Shown: positions 17,643 through 27,502, counted from the first letter of the stretch. The stretch: DNA of 64,000 nucleotides from Corynebacterium meitnerae (GCF_027570075.1 NZ_JAKMUS010000009.1:31411-95410), one strand, 5' to 3'. Notes: a model not told the origin generated them from the sequence alone. Numbers and translations: made by a program.

Positions 17643-18710
17643 TTAGTCGGCTTTGCGGTGGCGCGGGCCATCGCCCAAACGATTGTCACGTTCCGCACGG
17701 CGCAATCGGACTTTCTCCACCTCAGACAGGTACGACTCCTCCGACGCCACTGTGTCCTCTGTGTCCTCGTTGCTCGGGGTGAAGGCGACGGGGGCGGGGA
17801 AGTATTGGGTGGGGGCGTCGTCGAAAAGCAATTCGCGCGGTGCGCCTGGAACGGCGACGGTGCGCGCGGAGTCTTTGGGTGCGGGCTGATCATCGGGGTC
17901 GATGGCGGCGGCGCCTTCCACAGTCACCGCGATGGTGCCGTCGGAGAATTCAAAGACGTGGAATGGCTGTGGCTGCGGCATCTCCGCAACCGGAAGGACG
18001 GGAAGGTTGCGCACCGCATGAGCAATGGAATGGCGGGCAATGTCCAGGGTGATGGAACCGTCCACCGCCATCGCACGGGCGAAAACAGGAGCCTCGCTGA
18101 GACTGTCCAGCAGTGCCATCACGATCTCGTTGTCATGCTCACCAACGGTGCCCAGCACGCGGCCCTCGCAGGTGACAACGACGGTCTCGTCGTGGACATT
18201 CAGCCCCACGAGCCAGTGGCCGGGGGACATGAGCATCGTTTCCGTCGCCGTGTAATCACCACCGGCAACCTGGACGAGGATGCCTTCGTTGGCGTTGCCC
18301 TGCGGCAAGACCACGGCCTCTGCCGGTGCATTATTCCGCGGAACGACGAAGGGTGCCGGGGCGATATGCACGGTGACGCCGTAGATGCCCGTGGCGCGAT
18401 TCAGCGCAAAAGTTGCGTGCGCACGAGGGGTGATGCCGCGGGAGTGAAGCGATTCCACGAGGGGAAACTCAGCGCGGGTTTCGGCATCGATCTCACCGAT
18501 GACCGCTCCAAACGCAAGTGGCCAGCGCACGCGCCATGTGCCGGTGAGGGGATACGGCTCGAGCTCCACGGTCGTGCCAAGATCGCGGCCGGGGCCGGCG
18601 GTGGTGGAGATGTGCTCAAAAAGAATTGCCTGCACAACATTGCCCACGCGCACGCTCATGCCATCGCCCAAGACGGTGGGGATGAGCGGGTAGCGAGGGG
18701 TGGAGTCCAT
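17643..18710 (-). CDS. Conserved actinobacterial hypothetical protein
   Basis: 355 residues, no signal peptide or membrane helix. The first 250 residues alternate strand-like segments with short acidic loops; the C-terminal 60 residues are acidic then basic (ending LRRAERDNRLG-RHRKAD). I do not recognise a domain. TAGAGT at 18719-18724 ends 8 nt before the ATG without a ribosome site, suggesting leaderless expression; it is transcribed divergently from the exported protein at 18830. Confidence 0.7.
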   Translation of the reverse strand: MDSTPRYPLIPTVLGDGMSVRVGNVVQAILFEHISTTAGPGRDLGTTVELEPYPLTGTWRVRWPLAFGAVIGEIDAETRAEFPLVESLHSRGITPRAHATFALNRATGIYGVTVHIAPAPFVVPRNNAPAEAVVLPQGNANEGILVQVAGGDYTATETMLMSPGHWLVGLNVHDETVVVTCEGRVLGTVGEHDNEIVMALLDSLSEAPVFARAMAVDGSITLDIARHSIAHAVRNLPVLPVAEMPQPQPFHVFEFSDGTIAVTVEGAAAIDPDDQPAPKDSARTVAVPGAPRELLFDDAPTQYFPAPVAFTPSNEDTEDTVASEESYLSEVEKVRLRRAERDNRLGDGPRHRKAD

Positions 18711-18718
18711 GAGTCACA

Positions 18719-18724
18719 ACTCTA
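18719..18724 (-). promoter_or_regulatory. Leaderless -10 (TAGAGT) of the hypothetical gene
   Basis: The hexamer ends 8 nt before the ATG at 18710. Confidence 0.4.
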
Positions 18725-18829
18725 GCCCGGCGTCCCGGAAGCGGCCGAAAGTGTTGCAAATGTTGCCAATGTGACTAAAGTTATTCAAGTTATAGCGTTA
18801 TTTTTCCGACGCAAAGGACTTTTCTCACG

Positions 18830-19540
18830 ATGATGCGCTCCCGGCGTCCCCTGTTTTCACGCCTATCTGCGTTCACCGCAGCCGCCCTCCTTGCCGCCAT
18901 CCCCGCGCTGAGTGCTGCGGGCGGTGTGCCTGCTGCACAGGCGCAGCCTGCGCCGGTGGTCTCGTCGCTGTCCAGCGCTATTGGCCCCCTCGGCCAACCG
19001 ACGCCGGAGGCGCAGCGTGCCGTAACTGACTTTGCTAACCAGCCGTGGGTGCCTGCCCAGGTGAGGGATGCGTTGCTGAAGGGCCTGGCTTTCGCTGCTG
19101 GTACCGGAGAGATCGGTGGCCCGCCGCTGCCGGACAATGCGCCGCGCTTCCATCAGGCTTTCTGGCCCACGGTGTCCCAGAACTGCATGGGCCCGGGATT
19201 GACCTCAACGGGGACCGCTATTGCGGTGCCGGGGCCTGCGGATATCCCGGTTCCGGCGCCGAAGGCGGGGCAGACCACGTTCGTGTTCACGGCGCTGGGT
19301 ACGCAGGCGGCTGCGCCCGCGCAGGGGCAGATGCACGTGTACTGGGTCAACCTGGGCAATTTCCGTACGGGTGTAACGCCACTTGAGAACAACGGGATTA
19401 ACCCAACAGGACCGGCAACCCTGTCCGGGGTTGCAGATACCGGGTCCGGCACGATCCTCGCGGTTGTTGCCGGAGCGGTAAATACAGGCGGCAAGAGCTG
19501 CGGGTTCATCCCCACGGCGCTGGCGGCGACAGTTAAGTGA
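18830..19540 (+). CDS. Exported conserved protein (Rv1157c-like by context)
   Basis: 236 residues. An Arg-rich signal peptide ends near residue 38 (AQA-QPAP). The mature protein is Ala/Pro/Gly-rich with a conserved stretch SQNCMGPGLTSTGTAIAVPG, PGP-DIPVPAP and a late Cys (GKSCGF) that could pair with it. Mycobacteria carry an Ala/Pro-rich exported protein (Rv1157c) just before typA, which supports orthology by position only. Function unknown. AAAGGA lies upstream of the ATG. Confidence 0.75.
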   Translation: MMRSRRPLFSRLSAFTAAALLAAIPALSAAGGVPAAQAQPAPVVSSLSSAIGPLGQPTPEAQRAVTDFANQPWVPAQVRDALLKGLAFAAGTGEIGGPPLPDNAPRFHQAFWPTVSQNCMGPGLTSTGTAIAVPGPADIPVPAPKAGQTTFVFTALGTQAAAPAQGQMHVYWVNLGNFRTGVTPLENNGINPTGPATLSGVADTGSGTILAVVAGAVNTGGKSCGFIPTALAATVK

Positions 19541-19579
19541 CAAGTAGCTGAGTAAAGGTCAGGAGAGGAGAGAGACACC

Positions 19580-20116
19580 ATGACCGCTGTTCTTCACCCG
19601 GTGAAGCAGGAGACCTTCGATATGGCCTCGAACACGAACACGGACCCCAAGGGGTATTTGCGTGAGGTGGACACGTTCAGGGTCACGGACTTCGGCCTTT
19701 ACATGGCCCGCGGGGCGAACCACCCGAAGTTCGGGTACCTCGAGAGCTGGCTGCTGCCCAAGCTGAACCTCCGCGCGAACATCTTTCACTTCCGTGAGGG
19801 TGTGGACGTGGAGCAGGATTACTACTTCGACGTCGCCGAGATCGACATCGAGGGCGAAGTGTGGCGCACGCGCGACCTCTACGTCGACTTGGTCACGGTG
19901 CAGGGGGAAGCGGTGGATGTGCTCGACATCGACGAGCTCGCCGCCGCCACATCCGCTGGCCTCATCAGTGCTGAGGACGCGGAAAAAGCCATCGACGCCA
20001 CCCTCAACGCGGTGGAGGGCATCACCCGCCACGACGATGATGCGATGGAGTGGCTCCGCGCCCAGGGCATCGAGCTGACGTGGGCAGAGGAAGTGGAACT
20101 CACTCCCGTCGCATAA
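19580..20116 (+). CDS. DUF402 family protein (FomD-like)
   Basis: 178 residues with the DUF402 core: a Trp/Tyr-rich beta segment (VEQDYYFDVAEID) then VWRTRDLYVDLVTVQGEAVD and DIDELAAATSAG. The conserved acidic residues (D-x-D-L-x-x-A) bind divalent metal in FomD/SA1684-type members, which hydrolyse nucleoside di/triphosphates or activated nucleotides; the substrate here is unknown. AGGAGAGGAGAG lies upstream of the ATG. It precedes the DUF808 gene by 47 bp. Confidence 0.8.
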   Translation: MTAVLHPVKQETFDMASNTNTDPKGYLREVDTFRVTDFGLYMARGANHPKFGYLESWLLPKLNLRANIFHFREGVDVEQDYYFDVAEIDIEGEVWRTRDLYVDLVTVQGEAVDVLDIDELAAATSAGLISAEDAEKAIDATLNAVEGITRHDDDAMEWLRAQGIELTWAEEVELTPVA

Positions 20117-20163
20117 ACTGCGCGTGAACATCCCTTCACGGACCTTCACGGAAAGGTTGGCTC

Positions 20164-21090
20164 ATGGCCGGAGGCCTACTTGCACTGCTTGACGACGTCG
20201 CCCTGATCGCCCGCACCGCCGCCGCCAGCGCGGACGACGTTGCAGCTATGACAGCAAAAACATCGGCAAAAGCTGCTGGTGTTGTTATCGATGATGCTGC
20301 TGTCACCCCTCAGTACGTCACCGGCGTGACTCCGGCGCGTGAGCTGCCCATGATCTGGAGGATCACCAAGGGCTCGTTGCGTAACAAGCTGCTGATTATC
20401 CTCCCGATCGCGCTTCTTCTGAACGCGGTTGCTCCCTGGGCACTGGTTCCCATCCTGATGCTGGGTGGGGCGTATTTGTGTTTTGAGGGGGCGGAGAAGA
20501 TCGTCGATAAGCTTCTGCATGATGCGGAAGAACAAGTCGACCGCGCGGTGAACCGCGACGAGGCGGATGAGAACACCCTGGTCAAACGTGCCGTGACCAC
20601 GGACCTGATCCTGTCGGCGGAGATCATGATCATTTCCCTCGACGAGGTCGCGGATCAACCGATCTGGATGGAATTCGCTGTGCTCGTCGCGGTGGCGCTG
20701 TTCATCACGACCGCGGTGTACGGCGCGGTGGCGCTGCTGGTGAAGATCGACGACATCGGGCTGGGCATGATCAAACGTGACAAGGCCCCAGCAGTTGGCC
20801 GGGGCCTGGTGAAGGGCATGCCGTATGTGCTGCAGGCGATCGGCATCATCGGCACCGTGGCCATGCTGTGGGTCGGTGGGCACCTGATCATCCGCGGCCT
20901 GCACGAAGTCATCGGGTGGCATTGGCCGCACGATATTCTCCAGCGCGGTGCGGAAGCTGTCGGCGGGGGAGCGGCTGGCTGGTTCGTGGATACCGGAGGA
21001 TCCCTCGTGGCGGGCCTGATCGCAGGTTTTCTGGTTCTTGCCGTCGTTGAAGGGGTGCGAAAAATCGCGGATAAGGGTAAGGCGGAGTAA
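20164..21090 (+). CDS. DUF808 family membrane protein (YedI-like)
   Basis: 308 residues. Starts MAGGLLALLDDVALIARTAA, the hallmark of DUF808/YedI, with K-T-S-A-K-A-A-G-V-V-I-D-D after it. About six transmembrane helices (residues about 70-300); an acidic cytoplasmic loop follows LCFEGAEKIVDKLL. Function unknown. GAAAGG lies upstream. The 65-bp gap to typA holds only the typA ribosome site. Confidence 0.88.
   Translation: MAGGLLALLDDVALIARTAAASADDVAAMTAKTSAKAAGVVIDDAAVTPQYVTGVTPARELPMIWRITKGSLRNKLLIILPIALLLNAVAPWALVPILMLGGAYLCFEGAEKIVDKLLHDAEEQVDRAVNRDEADENTLVKRAVTTDLILSAEIMIISLDEVADQPIWMEFAVLVAVALFITTAVYGAVALLVKIDDIGLGMIKRDKAPAVGRGLVKGMPYVLQAIGIIGTVAMLWVGGHLIIRGLHEVIGWHWPHDILQRGAEAVGGGAAGWFVDTGGSLVAGLIAGFLVLAVVEGVRKIADKGKAE
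20502..20512 (-). repeat. 11-mer GCTTATCGACG, copy 5
   Basis: Antisense to the DUF808 gene (Val-Asp-Lys). Confidence 0.8.
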
Positions 21091-21155
21091 GGTTTAACCG
21101 TTCAAAGCCTGCCCGCACTCCAGTGGGCGGCACACCCCACGCAAAAGGAGATCGC

Positions 21156-23072
21156 GTGTCCCACCCAGAGTTCCGCAACGTAGCCATTGTCGCCCACGTT
21201 GACCACGGCAAGACCACCCTCGTCAACGCAATGCTGGAGCAGTCCGGCGTTTTCGGTGACCACGGTGAACACGGTGACCGTGTCATGGACTCCGGTGAGC
21301 TCGAATCCGAACGCGGCATCACCATTCTGGCGAAGAACACCGCTATCCGCCGCCAGGGTGCTGGCAAGGACGGCAGTGACCTGGTGATCAACGTGATTGA
21401 CACCCCGGGCCACGCCGATTTCGGCGGTGAGGTTGAGCGCGGCCTGTCTATGGTTGACGGCGTTGTGCTGCTTATCGACGCCTCCGAGGGTCCCCTCCCA
21501 CAAACCCGCTTCGTCCTGGGCAAGGCCCTGGAAGCGAAGAAGCCGGTGATCATCTGCGTGAACAAGACGGACCGTCCGGATGCGCGCATTGATGAGGTCG
21601 TGGAAGAGGCGCAGGATCTGCTGCTCGAGCTTGGCGCTGGTCTGGAAGATCCGGAGGCTGCTGAGGCGGCGGAAAACCTGCTGGAGCTGCCGGTGCTGTA
21701 CACCTCCGGCCGCGCTGGTCGCGCCTCCCTGGAGAACCCGGGCAACGGCGAACTGCCGGCTAATGAGGACCTGCAGCCACTCTTTGACGTCATCTACGAC
21801 GTCCTGCCTGAGCCGTCCGCAGACATCGACGCTCCCTTCCAGGCACAGGTGACCAACCTGGACTCCTCTTCCTTCCTGGGCCGTATCGCGCTGATCCGCG
21901 TGTTCCGTGGCTCCGTGAAGAAGGGCGACAACGTTGCCTGGGTGCACTACGACGAGGACGGCGAACAGCACGTTAAGAACGTCCGCATCGCCGAGCTGCT
22001 GGTCACCGAAGGGCTGGAGCGCGTCCCCGCAACCGGTGACGTCGTGGCTGGCGATATCGCCGCTGTGTCCGGCATTGACGAGATCATGATCGGTGACTCC
22101 CTGTGCGACCCGAATGACATTGCACCGCTGGAGCGCATCAAGATCGATGATCCTGCGATCTCCATGACCATCGGCGTGAACACCTCCCCGATGGCTGGTC
22201 GTGGCGGCGGCGACAAGCTGACCGCCCGCCTGGTCAAGGCGCGTCTGGATCAGGAGCTCATCGGTAACGTGTCCATCAAGGTTCTGCCGACTGAGCGCCC
22301 GGATGCGTGGGAGGTCCAGGGCCGTGGTGAGATGGCGTTGACGGTTCTCATTGAGACGATGCGTCGTGAAGGCTTCGAGCTCACCGTGGGCAAGCCGCAG
22401 GTGGTTACGAAGGAGATTGACGGCAAGACCTACGAGCCGTATGACCACATGATCATCGACACCCCGTCCGAGTACCAGGGGGCAGTCACCCAGCTCATGG
22501 CCGGCCGCAAGGGACAGATGACCGCCATGGGCAACACCGGCTCCGGTGACTGGGTCCGCATGGAATTCGACGTCCCGTCCCGCGGCCTCATCGGCTTCCG
22601 CACCACCTTCCTCACGGAGACCCACGGCGCCGGCATCGCGAACTCCTACTCGATCGAGCACCGCCCGTGGGCCGGCGAGATCAAGGGCCGCCCGACCGGT
22701 TCCCTCGTTGCTGATCGTTCCGGCCAGGTCACCGCGTACGCGCTGCAGCAGCTCTCTGACCGCGGCGAATTCTTCGTTGAGCCCGGCGCGGAGACCTACG
22801 AGGGCATGGTCGTGGGCGCGAACAACCGTGATGAGGATATGGACATCAACATCACCAAGGAGAAGAAGCTCACCAACATGCGTGCGGCGTCCGCTGATAC
22901 GACGGTGACGCTGGCGAAGGCCAAGACCCTCTCCCTGGATGAGGCGATTGAGTTCTGTGACGACGATGAGTGCGTCGAAGTCACACCCAACGTCATGCGC
23001 GTGCGCAAGGTCATTCTGGGAGCCACGGAACGCGGCCGCGCCCGCTCGCGTGCGAAGCAGATGAACAAGTAA
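21156..23072 (+). CDS. typA: Translational GTPase TypA/BipA
   Basis: 638 residues, normal for the family. GTPase motifs: AHVDHGKTT (G1), RGITI (G2), DTPGHADFGGE (G3) and NKTD (G4). Then domains II and III of EF-G type and the TypA-specific C-terminal domain (SDRGEFFVEPG, VGANNRDEDMDIN). It binds ribosomes and supports assembly and stress growth. The GTG at 21156 follows AAAGGAG by 5 nt. First gene of a six-gene operon: the lpqW start lies 2 bp after its stop. Confidence 0.97.
   Translation: MSHPEFRNVAIVAHVDHGKTTLVNAMLEQSGVFGDHGEHGDRVMDSGELESERGITILAKNTAIRRQGAGKDGSDLVINVIDTPGHADFGGEVERGLSMVDGVVLLIDASEGPLPQTRFVLGKALEAKKPVIICVNKTDRPDARIDEVVEEAQDLLLELGAGLEDPEAAEAAENLLELPVLYTSGRAGRASLENPGNGELPANEDLQPLFDVIYDVLPEPSADIDAPFQAQVTNLDSSSFLGRIALIRVFRGSVKKGDNVAWVHYDEDGEQHVKNVRIAELLVTEGLERVPATGDVVAGDIAAVSGIDEIMIGDSLCDPNDIAPLERIKIDDPAISMTIGVNTSPMAGRGGGDKLTARLVKARLDQELIGNVSIKVLPTERPDAWEVQGRGEMALTVLIETMRREGFELTVGKPQVVTKEIDGKTYEPYDHMIIDTPSEYQGAVTQLMAGRKGQMTAMGNTGSGDWVRMEFDVPSRGLIGFRTTFLTETHGAGIANSYSIEHRPWAGEIKGRPTGSLVADRSGQVTAYALQQLSDRGEFFVEPGAETYEGMVVGANNRDEDMDINITKEKKLTNMRAASADTTVTLAKAKTLSLDEAIEFCDDDECVEVTPNVMRVRKVILGATERGRARSRAKQMNK
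21470..21480 (+). repeat. 11-mer GCTTATCGACG, copy 6
   Basis: In typA (Leu-Ile-Asp). Confidence 0.8.
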
Positions 23073-23074
23073 GC

Positions 23075-24688
23075 ATGAAGGGAGCACTTCGCCTATCGAC
23101 GATCCCCCTTCTCCTCGCCCTTTCCGCCTGCACCGCTAACCCCGGTCCGCCGCCGATTGTGGAAGAGGAGACAACCACCACGACCTCAACTACCGCGCCC
23201 GCCCCGGCGGCGCGCTCCGAGGTCCGTGTGGGGGTCGCGCCGTTGCGCAATGGTCTCAACCCGCACCTTGCTGCGGATGAGAATGCTACGGTGCACGATA
23301 TTGCGGAGTTGACTCTCCCTAGTGTTTTCGTGCGGCAGCACCAGGGGGAGTGGCTGCTCAACACCGATGTGGTGGTGAGCGCCGACATCGTTCCGGACAC
23401 GGAGCAGATGACGGAGCAGATGACCGTGCGCTACCAGATCAATCCTGCCGCCCAGTGGTCTGATGGCAGCCCGCTGACCGGCGCGGATTTTGTGTACTTG
23501 TGGCGCGGCATGGTGTCCACCCCGGGCACTGTGGATCCGGCCGCGTACCGCGCGATCAGCGATGTGCAGGTCAGTGGGGCAGGCAAGACCGTCGATGTGG
23601 TGTTCGCGGAGCCGGTGCAGGACTGGCAGTCCCTCTTCACTCACCTGCTTCCGTCCCACCTGCTGGATTCCAACGCCGGTGACTTCGTCACGGCCCTTGC
23701 CAGCTCCATCCCGGCGTCTGCTGGCCGCTACATGGTGAACTCCGTAGACCACGGCGCCGGGGTTATCGTGTTGAACCGGAATGACAGGTTTTGGGGGGAG
23801 AGTCCGGCGGGCATCGATATTCTCACCTTGGCCACGGCGCGCTCCACGGACCAGGTGGCGGATCGTCTCCGCTCCGGCCAGTACGCGTTCGTTGACCATG
23901 TGCCGGGAGAGACCTCACTGGACACGTATTCCCTCATCCCTGACACCCAGGTCAAAACGTATGAGGGGCCCCGCGAGCTCGGTGTGACCATGTCGGTCGT
24001 GTCGCCGATCCTCAGGGAGCTCCCCGCGCGTCAAGCTTTGTCATCGCTTATCGACGTCCCCCTCATCTCCCGCATCGCCTCCGGCCGCAACATCGGAGTT
24101 TCTAGTGCTTCTGCTGCTTCCCGTTCCTCGGAGGCGGGGGAGGTTGATGCTGGGTCGATTCCGGCGTCGGAAAGCAGGCGTTTGCGTATTGCTGCGGATC
24201 CTCGGGACAGTGAGGCGATGCAGGCGGCGCGCGCGATCGTCGATGTGCTCAATGGTCGTGGCATTCCCGCGGAGACTATCGCTGCGGATATGACTGACAT
24301 TGCGAAACGCTTGCCGGAAGGCGAGGTTGACGCGGTGGTGGGCTGGTCCCGTGCCACGACCCCGAGCGCGTGGGCCAGCGAGATTCAATGCCCAGCTGAC
24401 GATGCTGGATACGCAGGCAATTTGAGCGGGCTGTGCATGCCGGAGACGGAAAGTCTTGCGGCAGACATCCTCAGTGGTGCCATCGGCCCGGACAACGCCG
24501 GCGCGCGAGTTACCAGCATCCTCCAGCGGGAATCAGTGTGGTTGCCGCTGCTCCGCGAGGAACGCATCGTGGCGTTGGGTACCAGCCTTGAGGTTCCTGC
24601 ACTCATCGACGAACCCGCCGCTGCCCTCACCGCCGCCCCGTCCTGGGTGCTCCGCACCCCGGCAGGCAACCTCGAGAAGGAGAATTAG
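23075..24688 (+). CDS. lpqW: LpqW-like substrate-binding lipoprotein
   Basis: 537 residues of the family-5 (oligopeptide-type) solute-binding fold. Lipobox LSAC with Cys19, then a Thr-rich spacer. Conserved fold segments are RVGVAPLRNGLNPHL, QWSDGSPLTGADFVYLW and FWGESPAG. In mycobacteria LpqW does not import peptides but steers phosphatidylinositol mannoside/lipoarabinomannan synthesis; position directly after typA and before mshB is the same as Rv1165-Rv1166-Rv1170, so that role is the best inference. A longer upstream open frame overlaps typA and is rejected. Confidence 0.88.
   Translation: MKGALRLSTIPLLLALSACTANPGPPPIVEEETTTTTSTTAPAPAARSEVRVGVAPLRNGLNPHLAADENATVHDIAELTLPSVFVRQHQGEWLLNTDVVVSADIVPDTEQMTEQMTVRYQINPAAQWSDGSPLTGADFVYLWRGMVSTPGTVDPAAYRAISDVQVSGAGKTVDVVFAEPVQDWQSLFTHLLPSHLLDSNAGDFVTALASSIPASAGRYMVNSVDHGAGVIVLNRNDRFWGESPAGIDILTLATARSTDQVADRLRSGQYAFVDHVPGETSLDTYSLIPDTQVKTYEGPRELGVTMSVVSPILRELPARQALSSLIDVPLISRIASGRNIGVSSASAASRSSEAGEVDAGSIPASESRRLRIAADPRDSEAMQAARAIVDVLNGRGIPAETIAADMTDIAKRLPEGEVDAVVGWSRATTPSAWASEIQCPADDAGYAGNLSGLCMPETESLAADILSGAIGPDNAGARVTSILQRESVWLPLLREERIVALGTSLEVPALIDEPAAALTAAPSWVLRTPAGNLEKEN
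24046..24056 (+). repeat. 11-mer GCTTATCGACG, copy 7
   Basis: In lpqW (Leu-Ile-Asp). Confidence 0.8.
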
Positions 24689-24689
24689 T

Positions 24690-25568
24690 ATGTCCCGTGA
24701 CCTCATTGGTTTCCGCGTTGTCGCCGTCCACGCGCACCCTGACGATGAAGCGCTCTTCACCGGCGGCGCGTTGTCATCATTGGCGAGAAGGGGAGCAGAT
24801 GTCCTCGTGGTCACCTGCACGCTTGGTGAGGAAGGCGAGGTCATCGGCGAGCGCTACCAGCACCTCGTCAACGATCACGCGGACCAACTCGGTGGCTTCC
24901 GTATCCATGAGCTGAATGAGGCACTGGGCTTTCTCGGCGTGCGCGGGGAGTTCCTCGGCGGTGCCGGCAAGTACCGCGATTCCGGGATGGCAGGTTCGCC
25001 CGCGAGCAAGAATCCGAAGGCCTTTGTGAACTCGGGCGAGCGTGCCGTCGATGACGTGGTGGCGGTATTCGAGCGCGAACGCCCCCACCTAGTGATCACC
25101 TACGACCCCAACGGTGGCTACGGGCACCCCGACCACATCCGGGCCCACGAGATCACCCATGCCGCCGCCAAGCAGGTGGACATCCCACGCATCCTGTGGT
25201 CAGCGCGCCTGCGCAGTGAGCTGGAGGCCATGATCGCCGACCAGACCCCGGCCACCTGGACGCGTCCGGAACCTGGTGAACTCGACGCGGTGGACACAGT
25301 GGACACGTGGGTGGAACTCGACGACACCACCTACGCCGCCAAAACCGCCGCGATGCGGGCGCATGCCACGCAGATCTGGATCGCGGACGGCTCCGTGAGC
25401 AACACCAACCCCCACGCCGCCTTTGCCACCGCACCCGACCCCACCGTGGTCACCTACGCGCTGTCCAACCTCATCGCCCAACCGATCCTGCGCCGCGAAC
25501 ACTACTGCGTCGGTGCCGGCCTTCCGCTGGAACACGGTGCGGACATCACCAGCGGCATTCCCCGATGA
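24690..25568 (+). CDS. mshB: GlcNAc-Ins deacetylase (mycothiol biosynthesis)
   Basis: 292 residues of the LmbE/PIG-L fold. Zinc site: HAHPDDE (residues 14-20) and GYGHPDHIRAHE (about 145). The enzyme removes acetate from N-acetylglucosaminyl-inositol, the second step of mycothiol synthesis. AGAAGGAG lies upstream of the ATG at 24690, one base after the lpqW stop. Its end overlaps the next start (ATGA). This product could deacetylate mycothiol S-conjugates (Mca), but size and context favour MshB. Confidence 0.92.
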   Translation: MSRDLIGFRVVAVHAHPDDEALFTGGALSSLARRGADVLVVTCTLGEEGEVIGERYQHLVNDHADQLGGFRIHELNEALGFLGVRGEFLGGAGKYRDSGMAGSPASKNPKAFVNSGERAVDDVVAVFERERPHLVITYDPNGGYGHPDHIRAHEITHAAAKQVDIPRILWSARLRSELEAMIADQTPATWTRPEPGELDAVDTVDTWVELDDTTYAAKTAAMRAHATQIWIADGSVSNTNPHAAFATAPDPTVVTYALSNLIAQPILRREHYCVGAGLPLEHGADITSGIPR

Positions 25569-25951
25569 ACCCCCACGACCAGCCACAGCAACAGCCACAG
25601 CCGCGCACCGACTTCACCCCCGGTGAAGCCCGCGCTGGGATCGCCTGGATCAGCGTCGGCGCACTCGTGGCGCTGCTGGTGGAGGTTGGATCCCTCGACA
25701 AACTGTGGGGAATCCCCGCCATCATCGCCGCCGCGGTGTTGGGTGGGGTGGGGACGAAGACGGGGAGGCTGTGGACGTCGAAAAGCATCATTGCTTTGGT
25801 GCCCACCTTCACGTGGCTTGCAGGCCTCGCCCTGCTCTACGTGGGCCCCGACGTGACGCGTGAACTGCTGCGCACTCATTACATTCCTGCGCTCCTCCTG
25901 CTCGCAGCCGGAGTCGCGGGAGGCGTTTGGCCGTTGCTGCGAGCCAAGTGA
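25565..25951 (+). CDS. Small conserved membrane protein after mshB
   Basis: 128 residues. Pro/Gln-rich N-terminus (about 20 residues), then four hydrophobic helices. It takes the place of Rv1171 between mshB and the ferredoxin gene. Translationally coupled to mshB through ATGA. No functional motif. Confidence 0.8.
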   Translation: MNPHDQPQQQPQPRTDFTPGEARAGIAWISVGALVALLVEVGSLDKLWGIPAIIAAAVLGGVGTKTGRLWTSKSIIALVPTFTWLAGLALLYVGPDVTRELLRTHYIPALLLLAAGVAGGVWPLLRAK

Positions 25952-25989
25952 CATACTGGACCCAACCGATTAAAAGCGGAGGAGACCCC

Positions 25990-26313
25990 ATGACTTACAT
26001 CATCGCTGAACCATGCGTTGACCTGCTGGATCGCGCATGCGTGGAGGAATGCCCAGTCGACTGCATCTACGAGGGCAAGCGCATGCTCTACATCCACCCT
26101 GACGAATGCGTGGACTGCGGTGCCTGCGAACCCGCCTGCCCGGTTGAGGCGATCTTCTACGAAGATGATCTTCCCGACGAGTGGAGCGACTACTACGACG
26201 CCAACGTCGCATTTTTCGACGACCTCGGCTCCCCAGGCGGTGCCGCCGCCGAAGGCCCCTACGACTTCGACCACCCATTCGTGGCAGCGCTGCCGCCGAT
26301 GAACAAGGAGTAG
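25990..26313 (+). CDS. fdxC: Seven-iron ferredoxin (3Fe-4S/4Fe-4S)
   Basis: 107 residues. CVEECPVDC and [15 protein letters not shown] supply the cluster ligands, with the first cluster site having the C-x7-C-x3-C spacing of a 3Fe-4S cluster, as in actinobacterial FdxC/FdxA. An acidic tail follows. It transfers electrons to partner oxidoreductases. GGAGGAG lies upstream of the ATG. It is 3 bp upstream of dapC, the same pairing as Rv1177-Rv1178. Confidence 0.93.
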   Translation: MTYIIAEPCVDLLDRACVEECPVDCIYEGKRMLYIHPDECVDCGACEPACPVEAIFYEDDLPDEWSDYYDANVAFFDDLGSPGGAAAEGPYDFDHPFVAALPPMNKE

Positions 26314-26316
26314 GCA

Positions 26317-27420
26317 ATGGGGACGCGCCAGCCGCTGAGCACCGTCCTGCCGGACTTCCCGTGGGACACGATCGCCGACGTTAAGGCGCGGGCGGCATCT
26401 CACCCTGACGGGCTCGTGGACCTGTCCGTCGGTGGGCCCGTTGATGACGTGCCGCCGACGATTCAGCTCGCCCTGGCCGAGAATGCTGCCGCGCCGGGCT
26501 ACCCTCAAACCGCTGGGACGCCGGAGCTGCGGGCGGCGATTGTGGCCGCGCTGTCGCGCCGCTTCGGTATTGAAGGGCTGAGCAGCGATGCTGTGCTGCC
26601 CACCATCGGGCTCAAAGAAGTGGTGGCGTGGCTGCCCACGCTGCTTGGCCTGCGCGGTCAGACCGTGGTTATTCCGGAGGTCGCGTACCCCACCTACGAA
26701 GTCGGCGCACTCATCGCGGGATGCAATGTTGTGCGTTGCGACGATCCCTCCAAAGCCCCCCGCGACACCGCCTTCGTCTTTCTCAATTCCCCGTCGAACC
26801 CGACCGGCGCTGTGGCGTCGGTGGAGTTACTGCGTTCCTGGGTGGCGTTTGCGCGGGAGACCGGCGCGATCATTGCCTCCGACGAGTGCTACCTGTACCT
26901 CGGGTGGGCCGCTGAACCGGTATCGCTGCTGCACCCGTCGGTGACAGACGGTGACAACACCGGTTTGCTGGCGCTGCACTCTCTGTCCAAGACGTCGAAT
27001 ATGGCGTCCTACCGCTGCGGCATGGTCTCCGGCGACGAGGCCCTGGTGCAGGAAATCCTGGAGGTGCGTAAGCACACCGGCCTCATCGTGCCGGGACCGA
27101 TCCAGCACGCCATGGTCGCCGCACTGGAGACCGATTTGCACGAGGAAATGCAGCGCTCCACCTACGCGATGCGTCGCCTTGAATTGCTCAAAGCTCTGCC
27201 CGAGGCTGGCTTCACCGTCGACCACTCCGAGGCCGGACTGTACCTCTGGGCACGCCGCGAGGGCATGGATTCCCGCCAGGCCCTCGACTGGCTCGCGGAA
27301 CGTGGCATCCTCGCCGCGCCGGGTGATTTCTACGGTCCCGCCGGTGCGCAGCACGTCCGCATCGCTTTGACTGCCACCGACGAGAACATTACAGCTGCAG
27401 CTCGCCGCTTGCGCTCCTAA
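26317..27420 (+). CDS. dapC: N-succinyldiaminopimelate aminotransferase
   Basis: 367 residues, fold-type I PLP aminotransferase. PLP lysine in HSLSKTSNM (about residue 224), NSPSNPTG, and the C-terminal substrate Arg region (HVRIALTA). It converts N-succinyl-2-amino-6-ketopimelate to N-succinyl-LL-diaminopimelate in the succinylase branch of lysine/meso-DAP synthesis; dapD and dapE lie further along the window. AAGGAG lies upstream. Last gene of the typA operon. Confidence 0.93.
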   Translation: MGTRQPLSTVLPDFPWDTIADVKARAASHPDGLVDLSVGGPVDDVPPTIQLALAENAAAPGYPQTAGTPELRAAIVAALSRRFGIEGLSSDAVLPTIGLKEVVAWLPTLLGLRGQTVVIPEVAYPTYEVGALIAGCNVVRCDDPSKAPRDTAFVFLNSPSNPTGAVASVELLRSWVAFARETGAIIASDECYLYLGWAAEPVSLLHPSVTDGDNTGLLALHSLSKTSNMASYRCGMVSGDEALVQEILEVRKHTGLIVPGPIQHAMVAALETDLHEEMQRSTYAMRRLELLKALPEAGFTVDHSEAGLYLWARREGMDSRQALDWLAERGILAAPGDFYGPAGAQHVRIALTATDENITAAARRLRS

Positions 27421-27502
27421 ACACGCAAACACACCCAGCCAAGGTTTCGGCCTGCCACGTCTCACGGAGTAAGATTGCCGGGAGTTTAACGCGCCCTGAA
27501 TA

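Noticed and set aside
21102..23087. Very long open frame antisense to typA
   Set aside because: It mirrors the codon pattern of typA in a GC-rich genome, has no ribosome site or promoter, and its translation is low-complexity without domains. The same applies to the long antisense frames over odhA (49869-51818) and the helicase gene (61695-63491).
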